Source of the DNA: Clostridiales bacterium
Lineage (GTDB): Bacteria > Bacillota > Clostridia > Christensenellales > Aristaeellaceae
DNA length: 64,000 nucleotides
Direction of reading: 5' to 3'
NCBI GenBank assembly: GCA_015056245.1
Contig: SVGQ01000002.1
Coordinates: forward strand, 1-64,000
A program made the position numbers and the translations under genes. Under the pieces are notes generated by a model. It was not told the origin of the DNA, searched no databases, and saw only the letters and a program-made list of their open reading frames with translations. Positions 37,017 to 45,540 of this stretch are shown here, one piece after another (the stretch's first letter is position 1; the number at the start of each line of letters is the position of its first letter).

Positions 37017-38412
37017 ACTGCTCCAACTCCCGGTACAGGGTCTTGCCTGCGTCGTTCTTGGGGATCGCGTCAAGCGGCTGGGTATGGAAACCAGCTATGT
37101 TCAAACCGGTTTTCTGGGACAGGAACGTGCGCATCTCCGGCAGCACATCCTCCCGGGTGGCAAACAGGTACAGGTGGTCATCCCGACCGCCGCAGGCCAC
37201 ATCCATGCCGGGAAACTGACCTTTCAGCATGCCCTCCAGCTCATCCAGATTCACCCGGTTACCGTACATCTTCAAAAAGCGCTTCTTGCGTCCCACGATG
37301 GTGAAGTAACCGTCCGCGTCCATCTGGGCCATATCGCCGGTTTCCAGCACGCCGCCCCGCTCGTCGCCCAGAGAAAGGTCGGCAGCACAGGTGGCATAGC
37401 CCAGCGTCACATTGTCACCGTGATAGCGGAGTTCACCCGTTACGCCGGTTTCGGTGATGGGGTTGCCGTTCACATCGATCAGCTCGAACCGGCCTCCGGG
37501 AATGGCGATGCCGATGGCGCCGATCTTTTCCAGACTGCGCTCCCAGGGCAGATACGCCATGCGGGCCGTGGCTTCGCACTGACCATACATCACAATGAAC
37601 TGCTTGCCCACTTCCCGGCACCAGTTCACAAACTTGCCGTGAAGCTCCGGCTGCAGCTTGCCGCCGGCCTGGGTCATGGTGCGCAGGGAGGGCAGATCCA
37701 TCCGCATGAAGCGCATCCGATCCAGCATTTCGTAGGTATACGGCACGCCGCCGAAGCTGGTGGCCTCCTCCTGACGGAAGAAGGTCCAGAAATCCCGCTG
37801 AGCGATGCCGCACTCCGTCATCAGAATGGTGGCACCCACCATCAGGTGGCTGTTGAGAATGCTGACGCCGTAGGTATAGTTCATGGGCAGCGTGGTGATG
37901 GGACGCTCGCTGGCATCCAGCTTCAGGTACTCCACGATGCTTTGGGTATTGGCTTCGATGTTGCGGTAGCTCTGGCGCACAAACTTGGGGCTGCCCGTAG
38001 AGCCGCTGGTGGTCAGCAGCAGGGCCAGCTCATCGTTGAGGCGGGTTTCCGTCCCGAAAGGGGTTTTCAGTAGATGATAGCCCCACAGGCTGTACACGCT
38101 CTCGCAGCCATCCCACGCAAAGCCTTCCGGCGCCCACAGGTACGCCGGATGATAGGCCTCGTACAGGCCGGTGAGCATATCCCGGTCCAGCTCCGCGTTC
38201 AAAAGCGCAGGCACCACGCCGTTCTCCACCAGACCCGCATAGCCCAACAGGCTGGCGGGGGTGTTCTTGCACAGCGTGAACACAAGGCAGCGGCCGCCCA
38301 TGGCATCCCGCAGCTTGCGGGCTTCCTGCGCCAGCTGGGCATAGGTCACCCGCTGACCATTTTCGCTGATCAGCGCCAGCGCGTCACCGTAGCGATCAAA
38401 GTTCCACATCAT
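37006..38412 (-). CDS. AMP-dependent acyl synthetase/ligase
   Basis: A 468-residue ANL-superfamily enzyme. Motifs: LLLTTSGSTGSPKFVRQS (A3), FGGVPYTYEML, VMYGQCEATARMAYLP (A5), GELRYHGDNVTLGYA, LETGDMAQMDADGYFTIVGR (A7/A8), and the C-terminal lysine in KNDAGKTLYRELE (A10). Start 38412 (or 38409) overlaps the ACP gene by 14-17 bp. The overlap with a dedicated acyl carrier protein suggests it loads an acid onto that ACP. It also resembles ligases of surface-polysaccharide clusters. Substrate unknown. Confidence 0.88.
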   Translation of the reverse strand: MMWNFDRYGDALALISENGQRVTYAQLAQEARKLRDAMGGRCLVFTLCKNTPASLLGYAGLVENGVVPALLNAELDRDMLTGLYEAYHPAYLWAPEGFAWDGCESVYSLWGYHLLKTPFGTETRLNDELALLLTTSGSTGSPKFVRQSYRNIEANTQSIVEYLKLDASERPITTLPMNYTYGVSILNSHLMVGATILMTECGIAQRDFWTFFRQEEATSFGGVPYTYEMLDRMRFMRMDLPSLRTMTQAGGKLQPELHGKFVNWCREVGKQFIVMYGQCEATARMAYLPWERSLEKIGAIGIAIPGGRFELIDVNGNPITETGVTGELRYHGDNVTLGYATCAADLSLGDERGGVLETGDMAQMDADGYFTIVGRKKRFLKMYGNRVNLDELEGMLKGQFPGMDVACGGRDDHLYLFATREDVLPEMRTFLSQKTGLNIAGFHTQPLDAIPKNDAGKTLYRELEQYVH

Positions 38413-38632
38413 ACTTGGCAAGGATCTCCTTCCCCTTTTCAAAGGAGCTCAGGTCAATGATGTCATCCATATCCACCATGATGTCGAAAGCGTCTTCCAG
38501 CGCAGCAATCAGGGTCATGTGACCCACGCTGTCCCAGGCAGGGCTTTCGCCGTACACAAGGGTGGAAACCTCAGCAGCAGGAACCTCCAGCGCTTCGGCA
38601 AAGGCATTGATGTACTTTTCCAGATTGGTCAT
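38396..38632 (-). CDS. Acyl carrier protein, cassette-specific
   Basis: A 78-residue acidic helical protein with the phosphopantetheine site at S35 in PAWDSVGHMTLIAALED, where D-S-[VL] is the family signature, and acidic helix III (DDIIDLSSFEKGKEIL). It differs from the DSLD motif of fatty-acid synthesis AcpP, so it is likely a pathway-specific carrier. It is the first gene of the overlapping ACP-ligase-LuxE-LuxC block. Confidence 0.9.
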   Translation of the reverse strand: MTNLEKYINAFAEALEVPAAEVSTLVYGESPAWDSVGHMTLIAALEDAFDIMVDMDDIIDLSSFEKGKEILAKYDVEL

Positions 38633-38654
38633 GGTTTGTCATCCTTTCTGTGAT

Positions 38655-38960
38655 AGGGGGACGAGATGCGGGGCTCTGCCCCGCGCCCCGGCAGGGGAGA
38701 CGGAGGGAAGCGCGTGCCCAGTGGCGACGGAGGGAAGTGTGTGCCCAGTGGGCACTTGCGCGAAGCGCAAAACGACCCGAAGTCGTCAACCGAAACGAGT
38801 GTAGGCTACGGCAGTAGCCTGCATGAAGATTGAGGTTGCGGAACACAACGGCGAAGCCGTTAGCGACCCGCAGTCACGGGCCGAAGCGAGGGCAGGGCAC
38901 GGTTAGTGCCCAGAACACCGACTGAGGTTGCGGAACGATCCCCCTGCACCCCGCACATGG
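38655..38960 (+). repeat. Dispersed GC-rich repeat, copy D, with a 27-bp tandem duplication
   Basis: No gene is seen between the ACP and SDR genes. The segment opens with GCGGGGCTCTGCCCCGC and CCCCGGCAGGGG hairpins, contains two tandem units GACGGAGGGAAG...GCCCAGTGG at 38699-38724 and 38726-38751, the motif TGAGGTTGCGGAAC twice (about 38830 and 38923), GCTACGGCAGTAGC, and ends CCCCTGCACCCCGCAC as in copy B. It splits an otherwise compact operon. Confidence 0.7.
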
Positions 38961-39013
38961 GGTAATAATCCTTCGTTTAGTATAAGGTACTTGGGTTGTG
39001 AAGGTACTGTATT

Positions 39014-39757
39014 TTACAATATCCCGCCATCCACCCGCCAGACCTGACCTGTCACATAACTGGCCCGGTCGCTGGCCATGAAGGCGGCTACCTCGGCGAT
39101 CTCCTCCGGCTGAGCCTTGCGATGCATCAGCACCTTTTCCAGCTGTTCGGCTTCCACCTTTTCGCTCAGATCCTTCACCAGATCGGTGTCCGTCAGGCCC
39201 GGGGCAATGGCGTTGACCCGGATGCCCAGCGAGATCATCTCCCGGGCCAGCTTCTTGGTGGCAGCGATCAGCGCGGCTTTGGAGGCAGAGTAGTCCAGAC
39301 GGCTGTCGCCATCCAGACCTGCAATGCTGGCAACATTCACCACCGCGCCGCTCTTGGCCCGGGCCATCAGACGGGTGGCGGGGCGGGTCAGTTCCAGCGT
39401 GCCGAAGAAGTTGGTATCGAAGATGGCGCGCATCTCCGCTTCGGAGGTCATCTGGAACATCTTGTCCTCGTCCATGCGTCCGGCGTTGTTCACCAGAATA
39501 TGCAGAGGCTGCTTATCCGCCATCACCTGTTTGAAAGCGTCCTTGATGGCGGCAGTATCGCTCAGGTCGCAATAGACGGGTTTGATCCACACGCCGTACT
39601 GTTCCGCAGTGGCGCGGCAGTCAGCCTCGAAGGCTTCGCTGGGGGTGCGGGCAAAGGCCCAGATGTTGGCCCCTTCCCGGGCAAACACATGCAGCATGGC
39701 ATTGCCGATCCCCCGGGCAGTGCCGGTGATCAGGGCGTTCTTTCCGCTAAGCAGCAT
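39014..39757 (-). CDS. Short-chain dehydrogenase/reductase (FabG-like)
   Basis: A 247-residue Rossmann NAD(P)H oxidoreductase. Cofactor motif ALITGTARGIGNAM near the start, VNNAGRMDED, catalytic Ser in NVASIAGLDGDSRLDYSASK with Tyr and Lys of YxxxK, and the C-terminal SYVTGQVWRVDGG typical of FabG-like enzymes. It lies upstream of the ACP cassette and follows the DUF6056-like gene by 1 bp, so it probably belongs to the same pathway, reducing a keto or aldehyde intermediate. Confidence 0.92.
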   Translation of the reverse strand: MLLSGKNALITGTARGIGNAMLHVFAREGANIWAFARTPSEAFEADCRATAEQYGVWIKPVYCDLSDTAAIKDAFKQVMADKQPLHILVNNAGRMDEDKMFQMTSEAEMRAIFDTNFFGTLELTRPATRLMARAKSGAVVNVASIAGLDGDSRLDYSASKAALIAATKKLAREMISLGIRVNAIAPGLTDTDLVKDLSEKVEAEQLEKVLMHRKAQPEEIAEVAAFMASDRASYVTGQVWRVDGGIL

Positions 39758-39758
39758 G

Positions 39759-41273
39759 TTATTCCCCCTTTTCGATGGTGACGCTGTCCTTCAGGTAGTA
39801 CTCTGCATACAGGTTCTGTACATACTCGCCCATTTCATCCACAGGCGCGTCGCCCATAAAGGCGGCGGGAATAGTGGTTACCGGGCGGAGAACCGCATCC
39901 GTGATGGCGGGATCGTTCATCTCCTGATCCCGCTGATCCATGGCTTCGTCATAGGCGGCAGCCTCGCCGCTGGCAAGGGAGCGCAAAGCGCTTCCGCTGG
40001 CCATGTTCTGGGGGCCATAGCTCAGTGTACCTTCAGGATGGTAGCAAATGCAGCCTACCACCAGCAGCGCTGCCAGCGCCAGCACTGCCATCACCCGGAT
40101 GCTTTCGCTGTCCGGGCAGCTGAGCCAGCTCAGCTCGCCGTTTTCCTGCTTGCGAATCAGCCAGCCGGCCCAGTACAGCACCAGCCCGGTGGACAGCAGC
40201 ACATAGCAGAAATAGTAGGTGTTCACCGTGCGTCCATCGCCCAGATAGTTGCCGGTAAACAATGTTGGGGTCAGCTGGGCGCAGAACAGGCAGATGCCCA
40301 CCGCAGTCACCAGCAGGGGATATCGGAAGCTGAGACGGCTATTTTTCAGCGCGCCGCTGAGCTGCCAAATGGCAATGCCCCACACCGCCACCAGCGGCAG
40401 GGAGAACCAGTAGCCCAGCAAAGAAACCCCGAAGAACATCGCCTGAGCGATTGCCACTACCGGGTTCAGGCCGCCGCCAAGGGTGGCGGCGCGCACTGCA
40501 TTGCCCGGCGCCATGGCGCTGAACACCATCAGCGCTGCCATCACCAGCGTGGACAGCAGCTGCGCAAAGCGCAGGGGGCGCTTTCCGTGGAAGGCATAGA
40601 TCAGCAGCAGCACATCTGCCAGCAGGGCAAAGAGCACCGTGGAATACTTGCTGCCGCCCACCAATCCGGAGAAAATCAGCAGCACCACAGACCAGATCAC
40701 CTGTCCGGCCTTGCTGCCGGCCCTCTCCATCCGCAGCCAGATGGCGAGCCGCACCAGCATCAGCGACCACATCAGCGTATAGGCCACACCGCCGTTAAAC
40801 CAGAAGAACGCTTCGCTCAGATCCGGCACAAACTGGATCATCACAAAGGCGGCGCAGGCAAGCACCAGCCAATAGGCCTGAGCGGATGCGCCCAGCCGGA
40901 AGCGGATGCTTTCCCGCAGGAAGCACCACAGGCTGAACAGGAAAAACGTCAGCAGAACAGCCGTGGTGATCCAGTAGTTGCCCTCGCCGAAAATGGCGGG
41001 CTGCAACGCGCTGATAAAGGAAGAAGTATACGTGCCTTCCCATGTGTTGCGGATCGCAACCGTATTCTCAAAAGCAGCCTTCACTGCTCCAGGAAAACCG
41101 CCGCCCTCCCGCACCGCTGCATGGGTACGGATGGAAAAGCCGAAATCATCGTAGCAGGCGTGATTAAAAAGCGAAATCGCATACAGAGGCACCAGACTGA
41201 CCAGCAGCATGGCAATCAGCACAAGGCATAAGAGCCGGCTTGAAATGCGCCATTTCATCAGGGGATTCTTCAT
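39759..41273 (-). CDS. DUF6056-like polytopic membrane protein, copy 1
   Basis: A 504-residue protein with about eleven membrane helices. Shared with its neighbour at 41270-42769: YAISLFNHACYDDFGFSIRTH after the first helix, a W-[EQ]-G-x-Y-T-[SG] loop, QPAIFGE, a WFNGGVAYT loop, SAMAPGN, LCAQLTPTLFTG, and HPEGTLSYGPQN. These are acidic/aromatic outer loops like those of GT-C enzymes. ATG 41273 has GAGGAGG upstream. It overlaps the paralogue by 4 bp (ATGA). Function is not established; a glycan role is inference. Confidence 0.75.
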   Translation of the reverse strand: MKNPLMKWRISSRLLCLVLIAMLLVSLVPLYAISLFNHACYDDFGFSIRTHAAVREGGGFPGAVKAAFENTVAIRNTWEGTYTSSFISALQPAIFGEGNYWITTAVLLTFFLFSLWCFLRESIRFRLGASAQAYWLVLACAAFVMIQFVPDLSEAFFWFNGGVAYTLMWSLMLVRLAIWLRMERAGSKAGQVIWSVVLLIFSGLVGGSKYSTVLFALLADVLLLIYAFHGKRPLRFAQLLSTLVMAALMVFSAMAPGNAVRAATLGGGLNPVVAIAQAMFFGVSLLGYWFSLPLVAVWGIAIWQLSGALKNSRLSFRYPLLVTAVGICLFCAQLTPTLFTGNYLGDGRTVNTYYFCYVLLSTGLVLYWAGWLIRKQENGELSWLSCPDSESIRVMAVLALAALLVVGCICYHPEGTLSYGPQNMASGSALRSLASGEAAAYDEAMDQRDQEMNDPAITDAVLRPVTTIPAAFMGDAPVDEMGEYVQNLYAEYYLKDSVTIEKGE

Positions 41274-42769
41274 GGCTGCGCCTCCTCTCCCACGATGTGG
41301 ATCACATCTTTCTGATAATACCAGCACAGGGATGGACGCACATCGTATATGGCATCCGGCACCACCAGATCATCCATGAAAACGTCCGGTACCGCCGTCA
41401 GAGGCGCAAGGGTGATCTCCTTCTGGGTGGCATCGTTGAGCACCACCTCGCGGGCGGTCATCTCCACGTCATACTGGGCAGCTTCCCCGGTGACGATGCT
41501 CAGGGCGGCCTTCATGCCCTCCAGATTCTGCGGACCGTAGAGCACTTCCCCCTGAGGCTTGTAGCCGCACAGCCCCACCGCCAGCACGCAGGCCATCACA
41601 AAGGCAAAGAGCTTTTGCAGGTTGGCAGGAACCCTTACCTCCTGCGGCAGATGCTTCTGCACAAAGCCGGTCAGGTAGAAGGCGTACAGCAGGAAAAAGA
41701 TCACATAACTGATAAAATACGTATTCACAATGCGCCCGCCGCCGATGTGCACACCGGAGAACAGGGGCGGGGTCAGCTGGGTGCAATAGAGACAGATGAT
41801 CAGCGCCAACACCAGCCATGGATGGCTGAACTTCCATGTGGACTGCTTCGCAGCCTTCCAAAAGAAGGGAACCAGCAAGCCCGTCACGCCCACCAGCGCC
41901 AGGGTAGTATAACTGCCCATCAGCGCTACACCGTAATAGAAAGACTGGATGACCGCTTTCACCGGGGAACTGGTGTTGTTGATCATCAGAGCGCGCTTGT
42001 TGTTACCGGGGGCGGACATGCTGTACAGGAAGCACAGCGCCAGCACCAGAGCGGCAATCGCCAACAGGAAGCCTCTTTTCTGCTTCTTTACCAGCGACCA
42101 CAGCAGGGCCGTTGCCAGCAGGCACAGGCTGAACAGGCCGCCGCCGTAGCTGCCGCCGCCCAGCACCACCGCCAGCAGCACCAGCGCCACGGTAAGCAGA
42201 GCCGTTTTTGCCTTGGATTCGGCTTTCCACATCCGAACCGCCAACGCGGCAAAAAGCATCATCAGGGAATAGATAAACACATTGCCCACGCCGCCGTTGA
42301 ACCAGTACCAGGCCTCGCCGCTGTCCGGCATCAGCTGCAGCAGCAAGGAAAGGGTCAGGCAGCACAGAATGAACACCTGCCAGCGGTCCAGTCCCAGCCC
42401 CTTCTGACCGAACACCGTGCCGAGGAAGAACCAGCCGCACAGCAGAAACGCCGTCAACAGAATCAGGGAGGCCACAAAATACAGGCTTTCCGAGAAAATA
42501 CCCGGTTGCACATTGGTCAAAAGCGTGCCGGTATAGTTGCCCTGCCAGTTCTGGCGGGTTTCTTTGGCACTCTGGATGGCTTGACGGAGCACCGCGCTCA
42601 GGCTGCCGGTTTCCTGCCACACCTGATGCACATCCGCAGAAAAGCTGTAATCATCATAATAGGGGTGATTATACACAGAAATGGCGTACAGCGGCAGCGC
42701 GCTCGCCAGCAAAGCCAGCGCGCACAAGACAGCTGCCAGCCTGCGCAGAAAACGATCATCAAGGCGCAT
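41270..42769 (-). CDS. DUF6056-like polytopic membrane protein, copy 2
   Basis: A 499-residue paralogue of the downstream gene, with the same loop order: YAISVYNHPYYDDYSFSADV, WQGNYTGTLLTNVQPGIFSE, AWYWFNGGVGNVFIYSL, YSMSAPGNNKRAL, YCTQLTPPLFSGVHIGGGRI and GEVLYGPQNLEG. The conserved acidic pair Y-D-D after helix 1 could be catalytic. It is the first gene of the long minus-strand run and has an extended -10 promoter 60 bp upstream. Adjacent duplication suggests two related acceptors or a heterodimer. Confidence 0.75.
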   Translation of the reverse strand: MRLDDRFLRRLAAVLCALALLASALPLYAISVYNHPYYDDYSFSADVHQVWQETGSLSAVLRQAIQSAKETRQNWQGNYTGTLLTNVQPGIFSESLYFVASLILLTAFLLCGWFFLGTVFGQKGLGLDRWQVFILCCLTLSLLLQLMPDSGEAWYWFNGGVGNVFIYSLMMLFAALAVRMWKAESKAKTALLTVALVLLAVVLGGGSYGGGLFSLCLLATALLWSLVKKQKRGFLLAIAALVLALCFLYSMSAPGNNKRALMINNTSSPVKAVIQSFYYGVALMGSYTTLALVGVTGLLVPFFWKAAKQSTWKFSHPWLVLALIICLYCTQLTPPLFSGVHIGGGRIVNTYFISYVIFFLLYAFYLTGFVQKHLPQEVRVPANLQKLFAFVMACVLAVGLCGYKPQGEVLYGPQNLEGMKAALSIVTGEAAQYDVEMTAREVVLNDATQKEITLAPLTAVPDVFMDDLVVPDAIYDVRPSLCWYYQKDVIHIVGEEAQP

Positions 42770-42828
42770 GGAGCCATCTCCTTTCTTCGGTGAATGCGGG
42801 GGCAGAAATAGCTGCTAACCCAACTTAC

Positions 42829-42837
42829 ATTATAACA
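42829..42837 (-). promoter_or_regulatory. Extended -10 promoter for the glycan/acyl operon
   Basis: Minus strand TGTTATAAT (TATAAT 42829-42834) has the TGn extension; the -35 is poor. It precedes the DUF6056-like gene and follows the nagA terminator. Confidence 0.65.
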
Positions 42838-42894
42838 TTGTTTTCTCCGATTGGCTATAGCGGCGAAGAAATTCGCAGGGAAGGGCGGGCAGAA

Positions 42895-42932
42895 GAAAAA
42901 ATCCCGCCCAATGCACAGCGCACAGGCGGGAT
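42895..42932 (-). terminator. Rho-independent terminator of nagA
   Basis: Minus strand stem ATCCCGCC/GGCGGGAT (42901-42908 with 42925-42932), followed by T6 (complement of 42895-42900). A textbook terminator. Confidence 0.9.
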
Positions 42933-43026
42933 AACAGGCTCTATGAGATTGACTTTATACGGGTATTCATCAGCCGCCCGCCAAAGGGACAAATCCCAAC
43001 AGCCGCAGTTCGGGCAACGGATGGGC

Positions 43027-44148
43027 TTACTCTACAATGCCCTTCATTTCCCATGCTTCCGACCAGCGGGTCAGGGGCAGGGGCGCACCGGGCTGAATGC
43101 GTCCTGCCAACGGTTCGCCAATGGATTCTGCCGGGGTTTGGGTACACATGCGCACTGCATCCTCCGGCGCTGCGCCGAAGCGATGAATCAGGTTTTCCAA
43201 AGCTTTGCGCATCGTCAGCACAGAACCTGCCAGGGTGCCGTTCATCAGACGGGCTTCGCCGTTCTTTACCTCCACCCGATAGCCGCCCAGTGCATAACGT
43301 CCTTCCGGTACACCGGCTGCCTCCATGGCATCGGTGATGGCAACGGCTTTCGCCGCCCCTTTGACGCGGGTCAGCAAACGCACGGTATCCTCATGGAGAT
43401 GCACGCCATCGGCAATCAACTGGCAATAGTAGCGGTCATCCACAAGGGCTGCGCCGGGCACACCGGGCGCACGATGCCCCAGCGGTGTTTGCGCGTTGAA
43501 TGTATGGGTGATCTGGGATGCGCCCCAGTCCGCCGCCTGATGGGTCAGCTCCGCGCTGGCGGCAGTATGCCCCAGTGATACCGTCACACCTGCCTCCTTC
43601 ATGGCGCGGATGAATTCCTCCGCCCCTTTGCGTTCCGGCGCCAAAGTGATCATTCGGATCCCTTCCAGACTGCCGCCGGTCATCGCCAGCATCCTGTCCA
43701 TGGCAGGATCGCAGAAATACCGCTTACGCTGCGCGCCTGCTCTGTCGCTGTTGAGGAAGGGAGCCTCCATGTGCACACCCAGCACCTTTGCGCCGCGGGT
43801 CTCGGGAGAAACCATCACCGCACGGGTACCTGTCACTGCCTGCAAGGTCTCCGCAGGGGATGCGCTCATGGTGGTGGGCAAAAACGCTGCCACACCCTGA
43901 TCATACAGATCCCGGCTCATGGCGCGGATGGAGGCTTCCCCTTCCATGGTGTCGTGCGCTTTGTAGCCGTGAATATGTACATCCACAAAGCCTGGCAGCA
44001 GGTAATCGCCCTGCAGGTCCAGCACCTCCTCGCCGGGGTCTGGCTGCAGATCCACCCCCGTAGCCTGTACTGTCCCCTCAGCGATGCGTACCCGCATGGA
44101 TTCAACAAATGCGCCGTCCAGATAGGCTTTGGCGTTGATAATCAGCAT
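43027..44148 (-). CDS. nagA: N-acetylglucosamine-6-phosphate deacetylase
   Basis: Removes acetate from GlcNAc-6-P in amino-sugar catabolism. A 373-residue amidohydrolase with GFVDVHIHG (HxH at 58-60), LGVHMEAPF (metal-binding Glu), SLGHTAAS and QITHTFNAQTPLGHR (metal His residues) and the catalytic Asp in AITDAMEAAG. TAGGAGG precedes the ATG. No nagB or sugar transporter is adjacent. Confidence 0.95.
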   Translation of the reverse strand: MLIINAKAYLDGAFVESMRVRIAEGTVQATGVDLQPDPGEEVLDLQGDYLLPGFVDVHIHGYKAHDTMEGEASIRAMSRDLYDQGVAAFLPTTMSASPAETLQAVTGTRAVMVSPETRGAKVLGVHMEAPFLNSDRAGAQRKRYFCDPAMDRMLAMTGGSLEGIRMITLAPERKGAEEFIRAMKEAGVTVSLGHTAASAELTHQAADWGASQITHTFNAQTPLGHRAPGVPGAALVDDRYYCQLIADGVHLHEDTVRLLTRVKGAAKAVAITDAMEAAGVPEGRYALGGYRVEVKNGEARLMNGTLAGSVLTMRKALENLIHRFGAAPEDAVRMCTQTPAESIGEPLAGRIQPGAPLPLTRWSEAWEMKGIVE

Positions 44149-44190
44149 CAGGATACCTCCTATGAAATATGAAACGATCGCTTTGCTTTC

Positions 44191-44219
44191 ATCTTACTCT
44201 ATGACGGCGGCAATAGCAA
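44191..44219 (-). promoter_or_regulatory. Promoter for nagA
   Basis: Minus strand TTGCTA (44214-44219), 17-bp spacer, TAAGAT (44191-44196), about 45 bp before the nagA start. Confidence 0.55.
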
Positions 44220-44229
44220 GACTTTACCC

Positions 44230-44280
44230 AAAAAAGCCAACAGCAAAGCCCTCCCTGCATGGTGCAAGGGAAGGCTTTGC
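44230..44280 (-). terminator. Rho-independent terminator of the SH3-like gene
   Basis: A 14-bp stem (44243-44256 with 44267-44280, one G-T pair) with a 10-nt loop, followed on the minus strand by TGTTGGC and T6. Confidence 0.85.
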
Positions 44281-44289
44281 GACATCTGT

Positions 44290-45354
44290 TTATTCAAACA
44301 AAAGCGATTCCTGATTTTCCTCAGGCCAGTACCATACGGCATTGGGCTTGAGTTCCTGCTGCCGCAGCGCTTCCTGAAACGCTTCCGGCGAGGTTCTTTC
44401 GCCATTGACGACAAAAATCTGCTGATCATCCTGCCAATCGCACAGGGCAATGGTGCCTGTTGCCGAATCGCCATTCCAATCATCCCGCCAGCCAAAGCCC
44501 GTATTTCCCGCGCCGTTGGCCCATGTGGCGGTGCCGTCGGTTTTCAGTTCCATTAAGCCGCGGGCAGGCATTTCATAGCCGTACACCATGCCGCCCCGTT
44601 CATCCAGCAGCAGATAGCAGAAGGGGTAGCCTCCTGCCAACACCTCCACCGCCGCTTCCATTTCCGTGTCCTGATCCAGATCAACGATGGCATACCGGCC
44701 TATACAATGGCCGATGTCTTCCACTTCCGGGTTGTACTGGGAGAGAAAAACATCCTGTCCGGTTACGGCTGCCCGGTAAGGGATCCGGTCGCACAGCACC
44801 TGCCAGTACAGCCGGGAAGCCCTGACCGCTGGCGCAGCAGACCTTTCAACGAGCTGAATCGCATCCGCATCCACATACAAGGGCAGACCGGCAGCCTCCA
44901 CATAATAGAAACCATCCACTGTTTCGCCCAGAACAGTCAGCACGGCGTTTCCATTGATCCAGCCGTCCGCCTGCCCGGAAACGGGGTGAGCATACCAGAC
45001 CGGAATGTCCTGCGTATCGTCCTTCAGCACGCCGCGGGGCTGACAGCTGACGACCAGCTGAGGCTCCGTACCAATATACAGATACTTCTTCATCATAAAG
45101 CCCCGCTGGGAACCAATCTCCACCTGAGCCCATTGTTCATCGAATTCGCCCAGCCAATTCACCTCTGTGCCGGTGAAAAACAATCCCAGCGAAGCCGCTG
45201 ACTGGCTGGGTTCCAACCGCAGATGAACCCTGGATGCATCGTTCCCGTCGATAACAGCCGTCGGAACCCTGCTTTCTGCCATTGCTGCGGTAACGAACGA
45301 TACCCCAAGGATGACCACCAGCGCCATCCAGAACCATACATGTTTTTTTCTCAT
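44290..45354 (-). CDS. Secreted protein with SH3-like domain
   Basis: A 354-residue exported protein. Signal peptide about 1-26 (MALVVILGVSFVTAAMA). Residues about 40-95 (VHLRLEPSQSAASLGLFFTG, WAQVEIGSQRGFMMKKYL) read as a bacterial SH3 (SH3b) domain, and a second similar segment around 130-170 (WINGNAVLTVLGETVDGFYY) may be another. The C-terminal half has YAIVDLDQDTEMEAAVEV, a Ca-binding-like Asp-rich loop seen in secreted proteins of gut Clostridia. SH3b domains bind peptidoglycan or polymers. Monocistronic: own promoter and terminator. Confidence 0.7.
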   Translation of the reverse strand: MRKKHVWFWMALVVILGVSFVTAAMAESRVPTAVIDGNDASRVHLRLEPSQSAASLGLFFTGTEVNWLGEFDEQWAQVEIGSQRGFMMKKYLYIGTEPQLVVSCQPRGVLKDDTQDIPVWYAHPVSGQADGWINGNAVLTVLGETVDGFYYVEAAGLPLYVDADAIQLVERSAAPAVRASRLYWQVLCDRIPYRAAVTGQDVFLSQYNPEVEDIGHCIGRYAIVDLDQDTEMEAAVEVLAGGYPFCYLLLDERGGMVYGYEMPARGLMELKTDGTATWANGAGNTGFGWRDDWNGDSATGTIALCDWQDDQQIFVVNGERTSPEAFQEALRQQELKPNAVWYWPEENQESLLFE

Positions 45355-45483
45355 TAGTACTCCCTCCCTTTGCCATAGAAACGAACCGCAAATGCCGTTT
45401 CATCCCATGCAACAAAACTCTCCGGCCTTTTTGCGATGCCCTGCGCCCAAACCATGGGAGCAGCACGGTATTTTCATACGGAA

Positions 45484-45513
45484 ATGATATTCTTTGCCGG
45501 GGGGCGTTGTCAA
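45484..45513 (-). promoter_or_regulatory. Promoter for the SH3-like gene
   Basis: Minus strand TTGACA (45508-45513), 18-bp spacer, TATCAT (45484-45489), giving a leader of about 120 nt with no recognised motif. Confidence 0.7.
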
Positions 45514-45540
45514 GAAGCGATTCCGGTCTTGGGTCTTCCC

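Noticed and set aside
38699-38752. CRISPR-like array
   Set aside because: Only two adjacent units with no spacers and no cas genes.
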